Shown: positions 43,931 through 52,600, counted from the first letter of the stretch. The stretch: DNA of 64,000 bases from Ancylobacter oerskovii (GCF_018390555.1 NZ_JAHBGB010000019.1:248001-312000); one strand, 5' to 3'. A program made the numbers and translations. The notes: a model not told the origin generated them from the letters alone.

Positions 43931-44939
43931 GGTCACGCTGAAGGGCGTCACGAGGAGCTTCGGCGACAAGCGCGCCGTCGACAGCCTCGACCTCCACATC
44001 GCCGATGGCGAGTTCGTGGTGCTGCTCGGCCCCACCGGCGCCGGCAAGACCACCACGCTGCGCCTCATCGCCGGGCTGGAGAAGCCGGATGCCGGCACGG
44101 TGGAGATCGGCGGGCGGCCGATGAACGGCGCCTCGCCCGCCGGGCGCGACGTCGCCTTCGTGTTCCAGCAATATTCGCTCTATCCGCATCTCACCGTCTA
44201 CGAGAACCTCGCCTTCCCGCTGCGTTCCCCCGCGCGGCGCATGGACAAGGCGACCCTCGACGCCCGGGTGCGGCAGGTGGCGAAGATGGTACGCATCGAC
44301 CACAAGCTGGAAAACCGCTCGACCCGGCTTTCGGGCGGCGAGATGCAGCGCGTCGCCATCGGCCGGGCGCTGGTGCGCCGGCCCTCGATCTATCTCATGG
44401 ACGAGCCGCTCTCCTCGCTGGACGCCAAGCTACGCGGCGAGCTCAGGCTGGAGCTGAAGCGCATCCAGAAGGAGCTCGGCGCCACGCTGCTCTACGTCAC
44501 CCACGACCAGATCGAGGCGATGACCATGGCCGACCGCATCGGCATCCTCGCCGAGGGCAAGCTGGTGCAGATCGGCACCCCGCGCGAGATCTACGCCAAC
44601 CCGGCCAATCTGCACGTCGCCGCCCGGCTCGGCCAGCCGCACATCAATCTGGTGCCGCCGGGGCTGCTGCCCGACGCCGCCACGCCGGCGGGCACCCGCA
44701 CCGTCGGCGCGCGTACCGAGCATCTGGAGATCGCCCGCACCGAGGGCGGCGTCGCCGGCAATGCCGAGGTCGACTGGATCGAGCATCTCGGCGACCAGAA
44801 CCACCTGCACATCAAGGTCGGCGGCCACAAGCTGGTGACGCTCGCCGACCCGGATCTGCCGGTGGAGGCGGGCGACCGGATCAGCGTGCGATTGCGGCAG
44901 CCGCTCTATTTCGGTAGCGACGGCCAGCGCCTCGCGTGA
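43923..44939 (+). CDS. Sugar ABC transporter ATPase, canonical signature
   Basis: A 338-residue MalK/UgpC-type ATPase. Walker A is GPTGAGKTTTLR, the signature is RLSGGEMQRVAIGRAL, Walker B is IYLMDEPLSSLD and the H-loop is YVTHDQIEAM. A TOBE-like domain follows from about residue 235. It presumably forms a heterodimer with the preceding ATPase. The dihydroxyacetone kinase gene starts 63 bases downstream, so the transporter and kinases are likely one unit. Confidence 0.92.
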   Translation: MAEVTLKGVTRSFGDKRAVDSLDLHIADGEFVVLLGPTGAGKTTTLRLIAGLEKPDAGTVEIGGRPMNGASPAGRDVAFVFQQYSLYPHLTVYENLAFPLRSPARRMDKATLDARVRQVAKMVRIDHKLENRSTRLSGGEMQRVAIGRALVRRPSIYLMDEPLSSLDAKLRGELRLELKRIQKELGATLLYVTHDQIEAMTMADRIGILAEGKLVQIGTPREIYANPANLHVAARLGQPHINLVPPGLLPDAATPAGTRTVGARTEHLEIARTEGGVAGNAEVDWIEHLGDQNHLHIKVGGHKLVTLADPDLPVEAGDRISVRLRQPLYFGSDGQRLA

Positions 44940-45002
44940 CATGAAGGGGAGGCGGCGCGGCTCGCCGCGTCGCATCCGGCGTCGGCTAAGGATAGGAAGT
45001 CC

Positions 45003-46637
45003 ATGACGAAACATTTCTTCAACCGCCGCGAGAGCATCGTCACCGAGGCGCTGGACGGCCTGCTGCGCACCACCCCGCCGGGCCGGCTGGCGCGGCTCGA
45101 TACCTATCCCGACATCAAGGTCGTGCTGCGCGCCGATTGGGACAAGTCGAAGGTCGCGGTGGTCTCCGGCGGCGGCGCCGGGCATGAGCCCTCGCATGCC
45201 GGCTTCGTCGGCCGCGGCATGCTCACCGCCGCGGTGTCGGGCGAAATCTTCGCCTCGCCGAGCGTGGAAGCGGTGCTCACCGCCATCCGCGCGGTCACCG
45301 GCGCGCCGGGCTGCCTTCTGGTGGTGAAGAACTACACCGGCGACCGGCTGAATTTCGGCCTCGCCGCCGAGCGCGCCCGCGCCGAGGGCTTCAAGGTCGA
45401 GGTGGTGATCGTCGCCGACGACATCGCGCTGCCCGACCTGCCGCAGCCGCGCGGCATCGCCGGCACGCTGTTCGTGCACAAGATCGCCGGCCACCATGCC
45501 GAGGCGGGGGACGACCTCGCGGGCGTGGCGGCGGCGGCGAAGGCGGCGGCGCACGACATCGCCTCGCTGGGCGTGTCCTTCTCTTCCTGCTCCATCCCCG
45601 GCCAGCCCTTCGCCGAGCGCCTCGGCGAGGCGGAGGGCGAACTCGGCCTCGGCATACATGGCGAGCCGGGCGTCGAGCGCATCGCGGTCGAGCCGGTGGA
45701 CGCCCTGGTCGCGCGCATGGCCGGGCATCTGGCGCCCAAGCTCGACACCGGCGCCGCCTATGCCCTGCTGGTCAACAATCTCGGCGCGGTGCCGCCGCTG
45801 GAAATGTCGCTGATCGCCGACAGCGTGCTGCGCGCCCCGCTCGGCGCCGGGGTGAAGCTGGTGATCGGCCCGCAGGCGCTGATGACGGCGTTGAACATGA
45901 ACGGCTTCTCGCTGTCCTTCCTCAAGCTCGACGCCGCGCGCGAGGCCGCGCTGGCCTCGCCGGTCGAGCCGCTCGCCTGGCGGCCGGTGGTGGCGTCCGG
46001 TCCGGTCGCCGTGGTGCCGGCGCCCGCCGCCGCGCATGAACAGGCGCCGCCCGCCAGCGGCAATGCCGCCGCCGAGGCGGCGATCCGCACCGTCTGCGCC
46101 ACCCTGATCGGGCTGGAGGCGGAGCTGAACCGCCTCGATGCGAAGGCCGGCGACGGCGATACCGGCTCCACCGTTGCCACCGGCGCCCGCGCGGTGGAGG
46201 GCAAGCTCGCCTCCCTGCCGCTCGCCGACACCGCCGCGACGCTTTCCGCCATCGGCGAGACGCTGGCCACCGCCATGGGCGGGTCGAGCGGCGTGCTTCT
46301 GTCGATCTTCTTCACCGCGAGCGCCAAGGCGGTCGCCGAGGGCCGGGACATCCCCGCCGCCCTGCTCGCCGGCCTCGATCGCATGACCTTCTATGGCGGC
46401 GCCACCCCCGGGGCCCGCACCATGGTCGATGCGCTCGATCCCGGCCTGAAGGCGCTGGCGGCGGAAGGCCTGGCAAAGGCCGCCGAGGCGGCCGGCGCCG
46501 GCGCCGAGGCCACCAAGGCGATGACCCATGCCCGCGCCGGCCGCGCCGCCTATGTCGCCGCCCGCGATCTCGAAGGCTCGCCGGATCCCGGCGCGGTGGC
46601 GGTCGCCGCCGTGTTCGCGGCGCTCGCGCGGGGATAG
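45003..46637 (+). CDS. ATP-type dihydroxyacetone kinase, DhaK-DhaL fusion
   Basis: A 544-residue single-chain kinase. The DhaK half (1-330) has SGGGAGHEPSHAGFVGRGM and His219 in LGLGIHGEPG, the residue that binds the substrate carbonyl. The DhaL half (about 355-544) has DGDTGST at 384-390, whose aspartates bind Mg-ATP. A Pro/Ala linker joins the halves. This is the Citrobacter-type ATP-dependent kinase, about 550 residues. Related kinases act on erythrulose or other ketoses, so dihydroxyacetone itself is not certain. Separate PTS-type DhaL, DhaM and DhaK genes lie just downstream. Confidence 0.9.
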   Translation: MTKHFFNRRESIVTEALDGLLRTTPPGRLARLDTYPDIKVVLRADWDKSKVAVVSGGGAGHEPSHAGFVGRGMLTAAVSGEIFASPSVEAVLTAIRAVTGAPGCLLVVKNYTGDRLNFGLAAERARAEGFKVEVVIVADDIALPDLPQPRGIAGTLFVHKIAGHHAEAGDDLAGVAAAAKAAAHDIASLGVSFSSCSIPGQPFAERLGEAEGELGLGIHGEPGVERIAVEPVDALVARMAGHLAPKLDTGAAYALLVNNLGAVPPLEMSLIADSVLRAPLGAGVKLVIGPQALMTALNMNGFSLSFLKLDAAREAALASPVEPLAWRPVVASGPVAVVPAPAAAHEQAPPASGNAAAEAAIRTVCATLIGLEAELNRLDAKAGDGDTGSTVATGARAVEGKLASLPLADTAATLSAIGETLATAMGGSSGVLLSIFFTASAKAVAEGRDIPAALLAGLDRMTFYGGATPGARTMVDALDPGLKALAAEGLAKAAEAAGAGAEATKAMTHARAGRAAYVAARDLEGSPDPGAVAVAAVFAALARG

Positions 46638-46663
46638 TGGGAACCAGCACAGGGGAGGAGCCG

Positions 46664-47278
46664 ATGCATCTCGCCGCCGCCGACCTCGCCGCGCTGATCG
46701 CCCTGTGCCGGGCGGAGATCGACCGGCATGGCGCGCATCTGAGCGCGCTGGACAGCGCCATCGGCGACGGCGACCACGGCGCCAATATGCGGCGGGGCCT
46801 CGAGGCGGTGTTCGCCGAGCGCGACTCCATCGCCAGGCTGCCGCTGCCGGCGGCGCTGGAGAAGATCGGCCTGGTGCTGGTGATGAATATCGGCGGCGCC
46901 GCCGGCCCGCTCTACGGCACGCTGCTGATGGAGCTCGGCCGCGGCCTCGCCGCCCAGGGCTGCGGCGAGGATTTCGCCGCCGCGCTGGAACGAGCGGTCG
47001 CCGCCGTTGCCCGGCGCGGCCGCTCCGGCCCGGGTGACAAGACGCTGCTCGATGTGCTCTATCCGGTGCAGGCGGAGATCGTGCGGCGCTCGGCGCCCGG
47101 GCATATCGCCGCCTGCGCCCGTTCGGCGGCGCAGTCCACGCAGGCCATGCAGGCGCGCCGCGGCCGGGCTTCCTTCCTCGGCGCCCGTTCCATCGGCCAT
47201 GAGGATCCCGGCGCCTCCAGCTGCGCCCTGCTCACCGCCGCCATCTGCGGCTATCTCGCGGAGCATCGCCCCCTATGA
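46664..47278 (+). CDS. dhaL: PTS-dependent dihydroxyacetone kinase subunit DhaL
   Basis: A 204-residue stand-alone DhaL. The ADP-Mg-binding aspartates are in LDSAIGDGDHGANM (Asp30, Asp35, Asp37), and the dimer core contains IGLVLVMNIGGAAGPLYGT, a family motif. An in-frame GTG 27 bases upstream is possible, but ATG 46664 follows a strong AGGGGAGGAG ribosome site. In the PTS system ADP stays bound and is rephosphorylated by DhaM. It overlaps dhaM by 4 bases. Confidence 0.92.
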   Translation: MHLAAADLAALIALCRAEIDRHGAHLSALDSAIGDGDHGANMRRGLEAVFAERDSIARLPLPAALEKIGLVLVMNIGGAAGPLYGTLLMELGRGLAAQGCGEDFAAALERAVAAVARRGRSGPGDKTLLDVLYPVQAEIVRRSAPGHIAACARSAAQSTQAMQARRGRASFLGARSIGHEDPGASSCALLTAAICGYLAEHRPL

Positions 47279-47700
47279 ATGCGCGTGCCGCCCAGCCCTC
47301 CGCGCCCGCTGCCGCCAATGTCGGCATCGTCATCGTCTCGCATTCGCCGCTGGTGGCGAAGGGCGCGGCCGACATGGTGCGCCAGATGGTGGGCGATTGC
47401 GTGCCGCTGGCCTTCACCGGCGGCAATGCCGAGGGCGGGCTCGGCACCCATGTCGCCGGTATCGCCGCTGCCATCGAGGCGGCGTGGTCGGAGGCGGGGG
47501 TGGCGGTGTTCGTCGATCTCGGCGGCGCCGAGACCAATAGCGAGATGGCGGTGGAGCGGCTGGATCCCGCCCGCGCGGCCCGCGTCGCCATCTGCAACGC
47601 GCCGTTGGTCGAGGGAGCGGTGATCGCCGCCGCCGAGGCCTCGGGCGGCTCCAGCCTCGCCAAGGTGGTGGCGACCGCCGAGGAGCTGTCCCCGCGATGA
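47275..47700 (+). CDS. dhaM: DhaM EIIA domain (mannose-type PTS EIIA)
   Basis: A 141-residue protein with a single EIIA-Man-type domain; the phosphorylated residue is His23 in GIVIVSHSPLVAKG. The loop GGNAEGGLGTHVAGI and FVDLGGAETNSEM are DhaM features. In E. coli this domain is fused to HPr and part of EI; here these parts are separate genes placed directly downstream in the same order. Its stop overlaps the HPr start by 4 bases. Confidence 0.92.
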   Translation: MNARAAQPSAPAAANVGIVIVSHSPLVAKGAADMVRQMVGDCVPLAFTGGNAEGGLGTHVAGIAAAIEAAWSEAGVAVFVDLGGAETNSEMAVERLDPARAARVAICNAPLVEGAVIAAAEASGGSSLAKVVATAEELSPR

Positions 47701-48071
47701 GCGAGCCCAGCCCCGCCTTCCCGCGCGAGCGCAGCGGCACTCGCTGGCAGACCGAGGTGGAAGTCACCCACGGCATCGGCCTGCATGCCCGCCCCTCCGT
47801 CGCCTTCACCCGCCTCGCCAAGAGCTTCCCCTGCGCCATCGAGGTGGCGGTGGACGGCTCGCCGGACTGGCTGAACGGCAAGAGCATCGTCAAGATTATG
47901 GGCGCCCGCATCCGCCGCGGCACCCGCCTGCGCATCCGCGCCGAGGGCTTCCGCGCCGAGGAGGCGATCGTGGCGCTCGGCGAGCTGGTGCGGCGCAATT
48001 TCGACGAGGAGCGCAAGAATGCCCGCCCCGATGGCCGCTCCGATGGTCGCCCGGATGGCCGGCCCGCGTGA
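47697..48071 (+). CDS. HPr-family phosphocarrier for the dihydroxyacetone kinase
   Basis: A 124-residue HPr. The active His is His30 in HGIGLHARPSV, and the regulatory-serine region reads NGKSIVKIMG. A 17-residue N-terminal extension and a repetitive Asp-Gly-Arg tail (PDGRSDGRPDGRPA) flank the core. It should pass phosphate from enzyme I to DhaM. The tail is encoded by DNA shared with the start of enzyme I in another frame. Confidence 0.92.
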   Translation: MSEPSPAFPRERSGTRWQTEVEVTHGIGLHARPSVAFTRLAKSFPCAIEVAVDGSPDWLNGKSIVKIMGARIRRGTRLRIRAEGFRAEEAIVALGELVRRNFDEERKNARPDGRSDGRPDGRPA

Positions 48072-49755
48072 GCTGACCGGCAAGGCGGCCTCGCCCGGCC
48101 GGGCGCTCGGGCCGGCCTTTCGCGCGCCCGCGCCGGCCGCGCTGCCGGCCCCGGCCGGGGAGGACGCGCGCGCGGCCCTCGCCGCCGCGCTCGCCCGCGC
48201 GGTCGAGGAACTGCGCGGGCTGGCCGCCGGCGCCGATCCGCAGAGCGCCGCCGTGCTCGATTTCCAGATCGAGATGCTGCTCGACCCGGAGATGGTTGAG
48301 CCGGCGCTGCGGCGCCTCGCCGCCGGCGACGGCGCGGCTCTCGCCTGGGCCGGCGCCATGGACGCGCATATCCGCACGCTGGCGGCCGATGCCGTGCCCG
48401 CCGCCACAAACCCTGCCGGCGAGGACGCCTTCGCCGCCCGTGCCGCCGATCTCGCCGATCTCAAGCAGCGCGTGCTCGACGGGCTCGCCGGCCGGTCGCG
48501 CGCCGATTTCCCGGAAGCCGCCATCTATGTCGGCGAGGACATGCCGCCGAGCGTGTTCCTCGCGCATGACTGGTCGAAGGGCGGCGGCATCGCCCTCGCC
48601 GCCGGCAGCACGGTCAGCCACGTCGCCATGCTGGCGCGGGCGCGGGGGGTGCCGATGGTGATCGGCCTCGGCACGCTGGCGGTGGAGGAGGGGGAATGGC
48701 TGCGCGTCGATGGCGAGGCCGGGCTGGTGCTCCGCGGGCAGATCGCCGGGGATGAAGGGGCCATCCGACCCGATCCGCCTGCCGCCGATGCGCCGAACGC
48801 TTCCCCTCCTGCCGGGAGCGGCCCCCTGCTTTCCCTCTCCCCGGCGGGGAGAGGGAGCAAGGGGTCGGTCCCGCCTGACGCGCCGTCCCCCGGGCCGTCC
48901 GCTGATCGACCGGCCGGTCCCTCCATCCCCTTCCGCCTCGAGGCCAACATCAACAGCCTCGCCGACCTCGATGCCGTCGACCCGGCCAGCATCGACGGCA
49001 TTGGTCTCGTGCGCACCGAGTTCCTGTTCCTCTCGGCGGCGGAGGCGCTGAGCGAGGAGCGGCATGTCGAGAGCTACCGGCGCATCCTCGCGCGCGTCCC
49101 CGGCCGCCCGGTGCGGCTGCGCCTGCTCGATCTCGGCGGCGACAAGGCGCTGCCCGGCCTCGTCGAGGGCGGGCCGGGCTCGCTGCTGGGCGAGCGCGGC
49201 ATCCGCTTCCTGCTGGCGCATCCCGATCTCGCCCGCCTGCAGGCGCGGGCGATCCTGCGCGTCGCCGCCGAGGGCGAGGTCGGCGTGCTGCTGCCGATGG
49301 TGACGCTGCCGCAGGAAGTGGCGGCGGTGGCGCGTCTGTTCGAGGAGGAAGCGGTGGCGCTCGCCCGCCTCGGCGTGCCGGTGCGCTGCCCACCGCTCGG
49401 CATCATGGTGGAGGTGCCGGCGACCGCGCTCACCCTCGACCTGTTCGCGGATGCGGCATTCTTTTCGGTGGGGACCAACGACCTGATGCAGTATCTGTCG
49501 GCGGCGGCGCGGGACAATCCCGCCGTCGCCCCGCTCAATGCCGGCTCGGAGACCGCCTTGTTCCGTCTGTTGGCCCAGATCAGTGCCGCGGCCCGGTCGC
49601 TCGGCAAGCCGGTGGCGATCTGCGGCGATCTCGCCGGCGATCCCGAGGCGGTGGCGCGGCTGGTGGCGCTGGGCTTCGGCGATTTCTCGGTGGCGCCCTC
49701 GCGCCTGTCGGCGCTGCGCGCGCTGGCGTGTCCGCCGGTCCCGGTGGAGGGCTGA
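48019..49755 (+). CDS. PTS enzyme I of the dihydroxyacetone kinase phosphorelay
   Basis: A full-length enzyme I of 578 residues. The phosphohistidine is His201 in GSTVSHVAMLARARGVPMV. The PEP-binding barrel begins LEANINSLADLDAV and includes GIGLVRTEFLFL, VGVLLPMVTLPQEV and FFSVGTNDLMQY. An Ala/Pro/Gly-rich linker of about 57 residues (248-305) joins the two halves and includes a translated REP-like palindrome (residues about 272-280). The start may be ATG 48055 instead of 48019; both overlap HPr. It takes phosphate from PEP, so this PTS does not need the PTS-Ntr enzyme I. Confidence 0.9.
   Translation: MPAPMAAPMVARMAGPRELTGKAASPGRALGPAFRAPAPAALPAPAGEDARAALAAALARAVEELRGLAAGADPQSAAVLDFQIEMLLDPEMVEPALRRLAAGDGAALAWAGAMDAHIRTLAADAVPAATNPAGEDAFAARAADLADLKQRVLDGLAGRSRADFPEAAIYVGEDMPPSVFLAHDWSKGGGIALAAGSTVSHVAMLARARGVPMVIGLGTLAVEEGEWLRVDGEAGLVLRGQIAGDEGAIRPDPPAADAPNASPPAGSGPLLSLSPAGRGSKGSVPPDAPSPGPSADRPAGPSIPFRLEANINSLADLDAVDPASIDGIGLVRTEFLFLSAAEALSEERHVESYRRILARVPGRPVRLRLLDLGGDKALPGLVEGGPGSLLGERGIRFLLAHPDLARLQARAILRVAAEGEVGVLLPMVTLPQEVAAVARLFEEEAVALARLGVPVRCPPLGIMVEVPATALTLDLFADAAFFSVGTNDLMQYLSAAARDNPAVAPLNAGSETALFRLLAQISAAARSLGKPVAICGDLAGDPEAVARLVALGFGDFSVAPSRLSALRALACPPVPVEG
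48833..48855. repeat. REP-like palindrome inside the enzyme I gene
   Basis: Arms CCCTCTCCCC and GGGGAGAGGG around loop GGC match the right-hand hairpin at 40503-40525. It is read in frame as part of the linker (about SLSPAGRG). The surrounding bases (48770-48920) are also repeat-like and code for a low-complexity stretch, so a larger insert is likely. It leaves both catalytic halves intact. Confidence 0.75.
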
Positions 49756-49758
49756 GCG

Positions 49759-50166
49759 GTGGCGCGGGACATCGACGAGGCGGTGATCGCCTATAAGACG
49801 CTGCTGGCCGGCATTCTCGACAACCGGCCCTCCGGCACCCGCCAGCGGCTCGCCTCGGCGCTGGGCAAGCATCGCAGCTTCGTCACCCAGGTGACGAGCC
49901 CGGCCTATGACACGCCGCTGCCGGCGCGGCATCTGCCGACCATCTTCCGCGTCTGCCATTTCAGCCCGGCCGAGCAGGAGCGCTTCCTCGCCGCCTATGA
50001 GGCGGCGCATCCCGGCCGGCTGCCGGATGCCGGCGGCAGCGAGCGGCTGCGTCCGCTGACGCTGATGGCGCCCGATTTCGGCGACGAGAAGAAGAACCGC
50101 CAGTTCGACGACGCCATTGCCGAGCTGGTGCAGAAGATGGCGGCCCTGGCCGGCGGCGGCGAGTAG
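49759..50166 (+). CDS. Small HTH-like protein of the dihydroxyacetone kinase locus
   Basis: A 135-residue protein starting at GTG 49759, three bases after the enzyme I stop. I do not recognise a named family. Residues about 28-62 (RQRLASALGKHRSFVTQVTS and on) resemble an XRE-like helix-turn-helix, and a second helical region (FSPAEQERFLAAYEAAHP) follows. The C-terminal half includes LTLMAPDFGDEKKNRQFDDA and looks amphipathic. It has no signal or membrane segment. Its position between enzyme I and DhaK suggests regulation or a PTS partner role, not catalysis. Confidence 0.65.
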   Translation: MARDIDEAVIAYKTLLAGILDNRPSGTRQRLASALGKHRSFVTQVTSPAYDTPLPARHLPTIFRVCHFSPAEQERFLAAYEAAHPGRLPDAGGSERLRPLTLMAPDFGDEKKNRQFDDAIAELVQKMAALAGGGE

Positions 50167-50231
50167 GCGGCGGTGAGCGCGCGTCCTGCCCATAGCGGCC
50201 GCCGCCGGCCCGCCTCCCGGAGCGCCGGGCG

Positions 50232-51233
50232 ATGAAGAAGATCATGAACGCGCCGGAGCGTTTCGTCGCCGAGAGCCTGGAGGGCCTCGTGCTGGCGCAT
50301 GAGGGGCTGCTGGCCTTTGGCGGGGGGCGGAAATTCGTGCGGCGGCGCGTGCTCGCGCCCGGCAAGGTGGCGGTCATTTCCGGCGGCGGCGCCGGCCATG
50401 AGCCGCTGCATTCCGGCTTCGTGGGGCGGGGCATGCTGGATGCGGCCTGCACCGGCCATGTCTTCACCTCGCCGACGCCGGACCAGATCGTGGCGGCGAT
50501 GGACGAGGTGGATACCGGCGCCGGCTGCCTGCTGATCGTGAAGAATTACGACGGCGACGTGATGAATTTCGAGATGGCGGCGGAGATGGCCGCCCCGCGC
50601 CATGCCGTCGAGACGGTGATCGTCGAGGACGATGCCGCCACCGGTCCCGCGGTGCGCAGCCGCGGCCGCCGCGGGGTCGCCGGCACGGTGGTGGTGGAGA
50701 AGCTGATCGGCGCCGCCGCCGAGCAGGGGGCGGACCTCGCCGCGTTGAAGGCGCTGGGCGAGGACCTCAACGGGCGCATCCGCTCCATGGGCGTTGCCCT
50801 GCGCGGCGTCGCGGTGCCCGACAATGCCCGCGAGACCTTCGTCCTCGGGCCGGAGGAGATGGAGTTCGGCGTCGGCATACATGGCGAGCCGGGCCTCGCC
50901 CGCACCCGCTTCGCCGATGCCGATGCCATCATCCGCCAGCTCGGCGAGGCGATCCTCGCCGAATTTCCCCCGGGGCTTCTTGCGGCGGAGGGGCTGCGGC
51001 CGCTGCTCGTGGTCAACGGCTTCGGCGGCACGCCGCCGATCGAGCTCTATCTCGCCCATGGCCTCGCCCGCCGCTTCTTCGAGGCGCGCGCCATCATGCC
51101 GGCGCGGGCGCTCACCGGCACCTTCGTCACCTCGCTGGACATGGCCGGCCTGTCGCTGACGCTCGCCTTGCTCACGCCGGATCAGTTCGCGCTGTGGAAC
51201 GCCCCGGTGGCGACGCCGGCGCTCGGCTGGTGA
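50232..51233 (+). CDS. dhaK: PTS-type dihydroxyacetone kinase subunit DhaK
   Basis: A 333-residue stand-alone DhaK. The substrate-binding His is His217 in VGIHGEPG, and SGGGAGHEPLHSGFVGRGM is the conserved loop. It completes a PTS-type kinase with the DhaL and DhaM encoded upstream, after a 65-base gap. A DhaQ-like regulatory role is an alternative, since some DhaK paralogues act as coactivators. It converges on dmeF with an 11-base gap. Confidence 0.88.
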   Translation: MKKIMNAPERFVAESLEGLVLAHEGLLAFGGGRKFVRRRVLAPGKVAVISGGGAGHEPLHSGFVGRGMLDAACTGHVFTSPTPDQIVAAMDEVDTGAGCLLIVKNYDGDVMNFEMAAEMAAPRHAVETVIVEDDAATGPAVRSRGRRGVAGTVVVEKLIGAAAEQGADLAALKALGEDLNGRIRSMGVALRGVAVPDNARETFVLGPEEMEFGVGIHGEPGLARTRFADADAIIRQLGEAILAEFPPGLLAAEGLRPLLVVNGFGGTPPIELYLAHGLARRFFEARAIMPARALTGTFVTSLDMAGLSLTLALLTPDQFALWNAPVATPALGW

Positions 51234-51244
51234 GGCGCAGGCCT

Positions 51245-52216
51245 TCAGGCCGCGAGGTCGGCCAGCTTCGGCTCCACCTCGATCGTCACATGCGACAGGT
51301 CGTGGATATGGGCCAGCTTGGCGCGGTAATGCGCCGGCGGCTGCGGGTCGGCGCTGCGCAGCGCCACGATGGCGCCGTGATGGCCGGGGCCGAGCTGCCA
51401 GACATGCAGGTCGGTGATCTCGTCGCCATCGGCCTCCACCGCCTCGCGGATCTCCTCCGGCAAATCCTCGCCCGGCTCGACATAGTCGATCAGCACCGCG
51501 CCGGCGCTGCGGACCAGCCCGAAGGACCAGCGGGCGATCACCAGCCCGCCGACGATGCCCATCATCGGGTCGAGCCACAGCCAGCCATAGAGGCTGCCGA
51601 GCGTCAGCGCCGCGATGGCGAGCACCGAGGTCAGCGCGTCCGCCAGCACATGCAGATAGGCGGCGCGCAGGTTGAGGTCGTGCGCCGGCCCCTCGCCATG
51701 GCCGTGATGGTCATGATGATCGTGCCCGTGGTGATGCCCGTGGCCATGATGGTGGCCGTGGTCCTCGCGCAGCAGCCAGGCGCTGGCGAGGTTCACCGCC
51801 AGGCCGAGCACCGCCACCGCGATGGCCTGCGGGAAATCGATGGCGGTCGGGCTGTAGAGCCGCACCAGGCTTTCCCAGCCGATCAGCAGCGCGATCAGCG
51901 CCAGCACCACGGCGCTGGCGAAGGCGGCGAGGTCGCCCAGCTTGCCGGTGCCGAAGCTGAAGCGCGGATTATGGGCGTTGCGGCGGGCATAGAGATAGGC
52001 GAGCGCGGTGATCAGCATCGCCGCCGCGTGGGTCGCCATGTGCCAGCCATCGGCGACCAGCGCCATCGAGCCGAACACGCTGCCGGCGACGATCTCGCCG
52101 ACCATCATCGTCGCGGTGAGCGCGATCACCAGCCAGGTGCGGCGCTCGTTGCGGGCGTGGTTGTCGCCGAGGAACACATGGCTGTGCGGCGTGGCGAGGC
52201 GGGCGGCGTCGCTCAT
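51245..52216 (-). CDS. dmeF: Cation diffusion facilitator DmeF, cobalt/nickel efflux
   Basis: A 323-residue CDF transporter with six membrane helices. Metal-site residues lie in LVADGWHMATH and HVLADALTS. A His-rich cytoplasmic loop of about 26 residues (150-175, HGHHHGHGHHHG and on) separates helices 4 and 5, as in DmeF. It overlaps the CsoR/RcnR-type regulator gene dmeR by 4 bases. The pair exports Co2+ and Ni2+ in related rhizobia. Confidence 0.92.
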   Translation of the reverse strand: MSDAARLATPHSHVFLGDNHARNERRTWLVIALTATMMVGEIVAGSVFGSMALVADGWHMATHAAAMLITALAYLYARRNAHNPRFSFGTGKLGDLAAFASAVVLALIALLIGWESLVRLYSPTAIDFPQAIAVAVLGLAVNLASAWLLREDHGHHHGHGHHHGHDHHDHHGHGEGPAHDLNLRAAYLHVLADALTSVLAIAALTLGSLYGWLWLDPMMGIVGGLVIARWSFGLVRSAGAVLIDYVEPGEDLPEEIREAVEADGDEITDLHVWQLGPGHHGAIVALRSADPQPPAHYRAKLAHIHDLSHVTIEVEPKLADLAA

Positions 52217-52485
52217 TTCATATAGGTCCTGATGACGTCGATCAGCTCCTCGGCGCCCGCCTCGCGGGCGGCCGGGTCCTCGACGCCGAGCACATGCTCG
52301 TGGATGTGGTCTTCGATCAGCTCGGCGGTGAGGCCGTTGATGGCGCCGCGCACCGAGGCGACCTGGTTCAGCACGTCGGCGCAGGGCGCCTCCGCCTCCA
52401 GCGACCGCTCGATCGCCTCCATCTGCCCCTTCAGCCGGCGGATGCGGGCGAGCAGCTTGGTCTTGTTCTTCGCAATATGGCTCAT
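52213..52485 (-). CDS. dmeR: RcnR/CsoR-family metal-responsive repressor DmeR
   Basis: A 90-residue all-helical repressor. The four ligands of RcnR are all present at the same numbers: His3, Cys35, His60 and His64. This is the Ni/Co-sensing set, not the Cys-His-Cys set of CsoR. It heads the dmeR-dmeF operon. No clear ribosome site precedes ATG at 52485; a dyad operator begins 4 bases upstream of it, so the message may be leaderless or weakly translated. Confidence 0.93.
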   Translation of the reverse strand: MSHIAKNKTKLLARIRRLKGQMEAIERSLEAEAPCADVLNQVASVRGAINGLTAELIEDHIHEHVLGVEDPAAREAGAEELIDVIRTYMK

Positions 52486-52489
52486 GGAA

Positions 52490-52508
52490 TATAGGGGTAT
52501 ACCCTATA
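52490..52508. promoter_or_regulatory. DmeR operator candidate, proximal
   Basis: A near-perfect inverted repeat TATAGGGGTATACCCTATA, sitting just before the dmeR ATG. The G-tract flanked by AT arms is the known style of RcnR-family operators. It would occlude translation or transcription start of dmeR. Confidence 0.6.
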
Positions 52509-52600
52509 TCGGCACCACGCAAGGCCATGACATCGGTGGGATCGCCATTGTCCGGACTTTCCCGTCGCCACGCGACGGGTCCGGGTTCGGTCATCGGCTC

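Noticed and set aside
51710-51770. Short tandem-like repeat of CAT/GGC units
   Set aside because: It is the codon-level result of the His/Gly-rich loop of DmeF, not a separate repeat or CRISPR.
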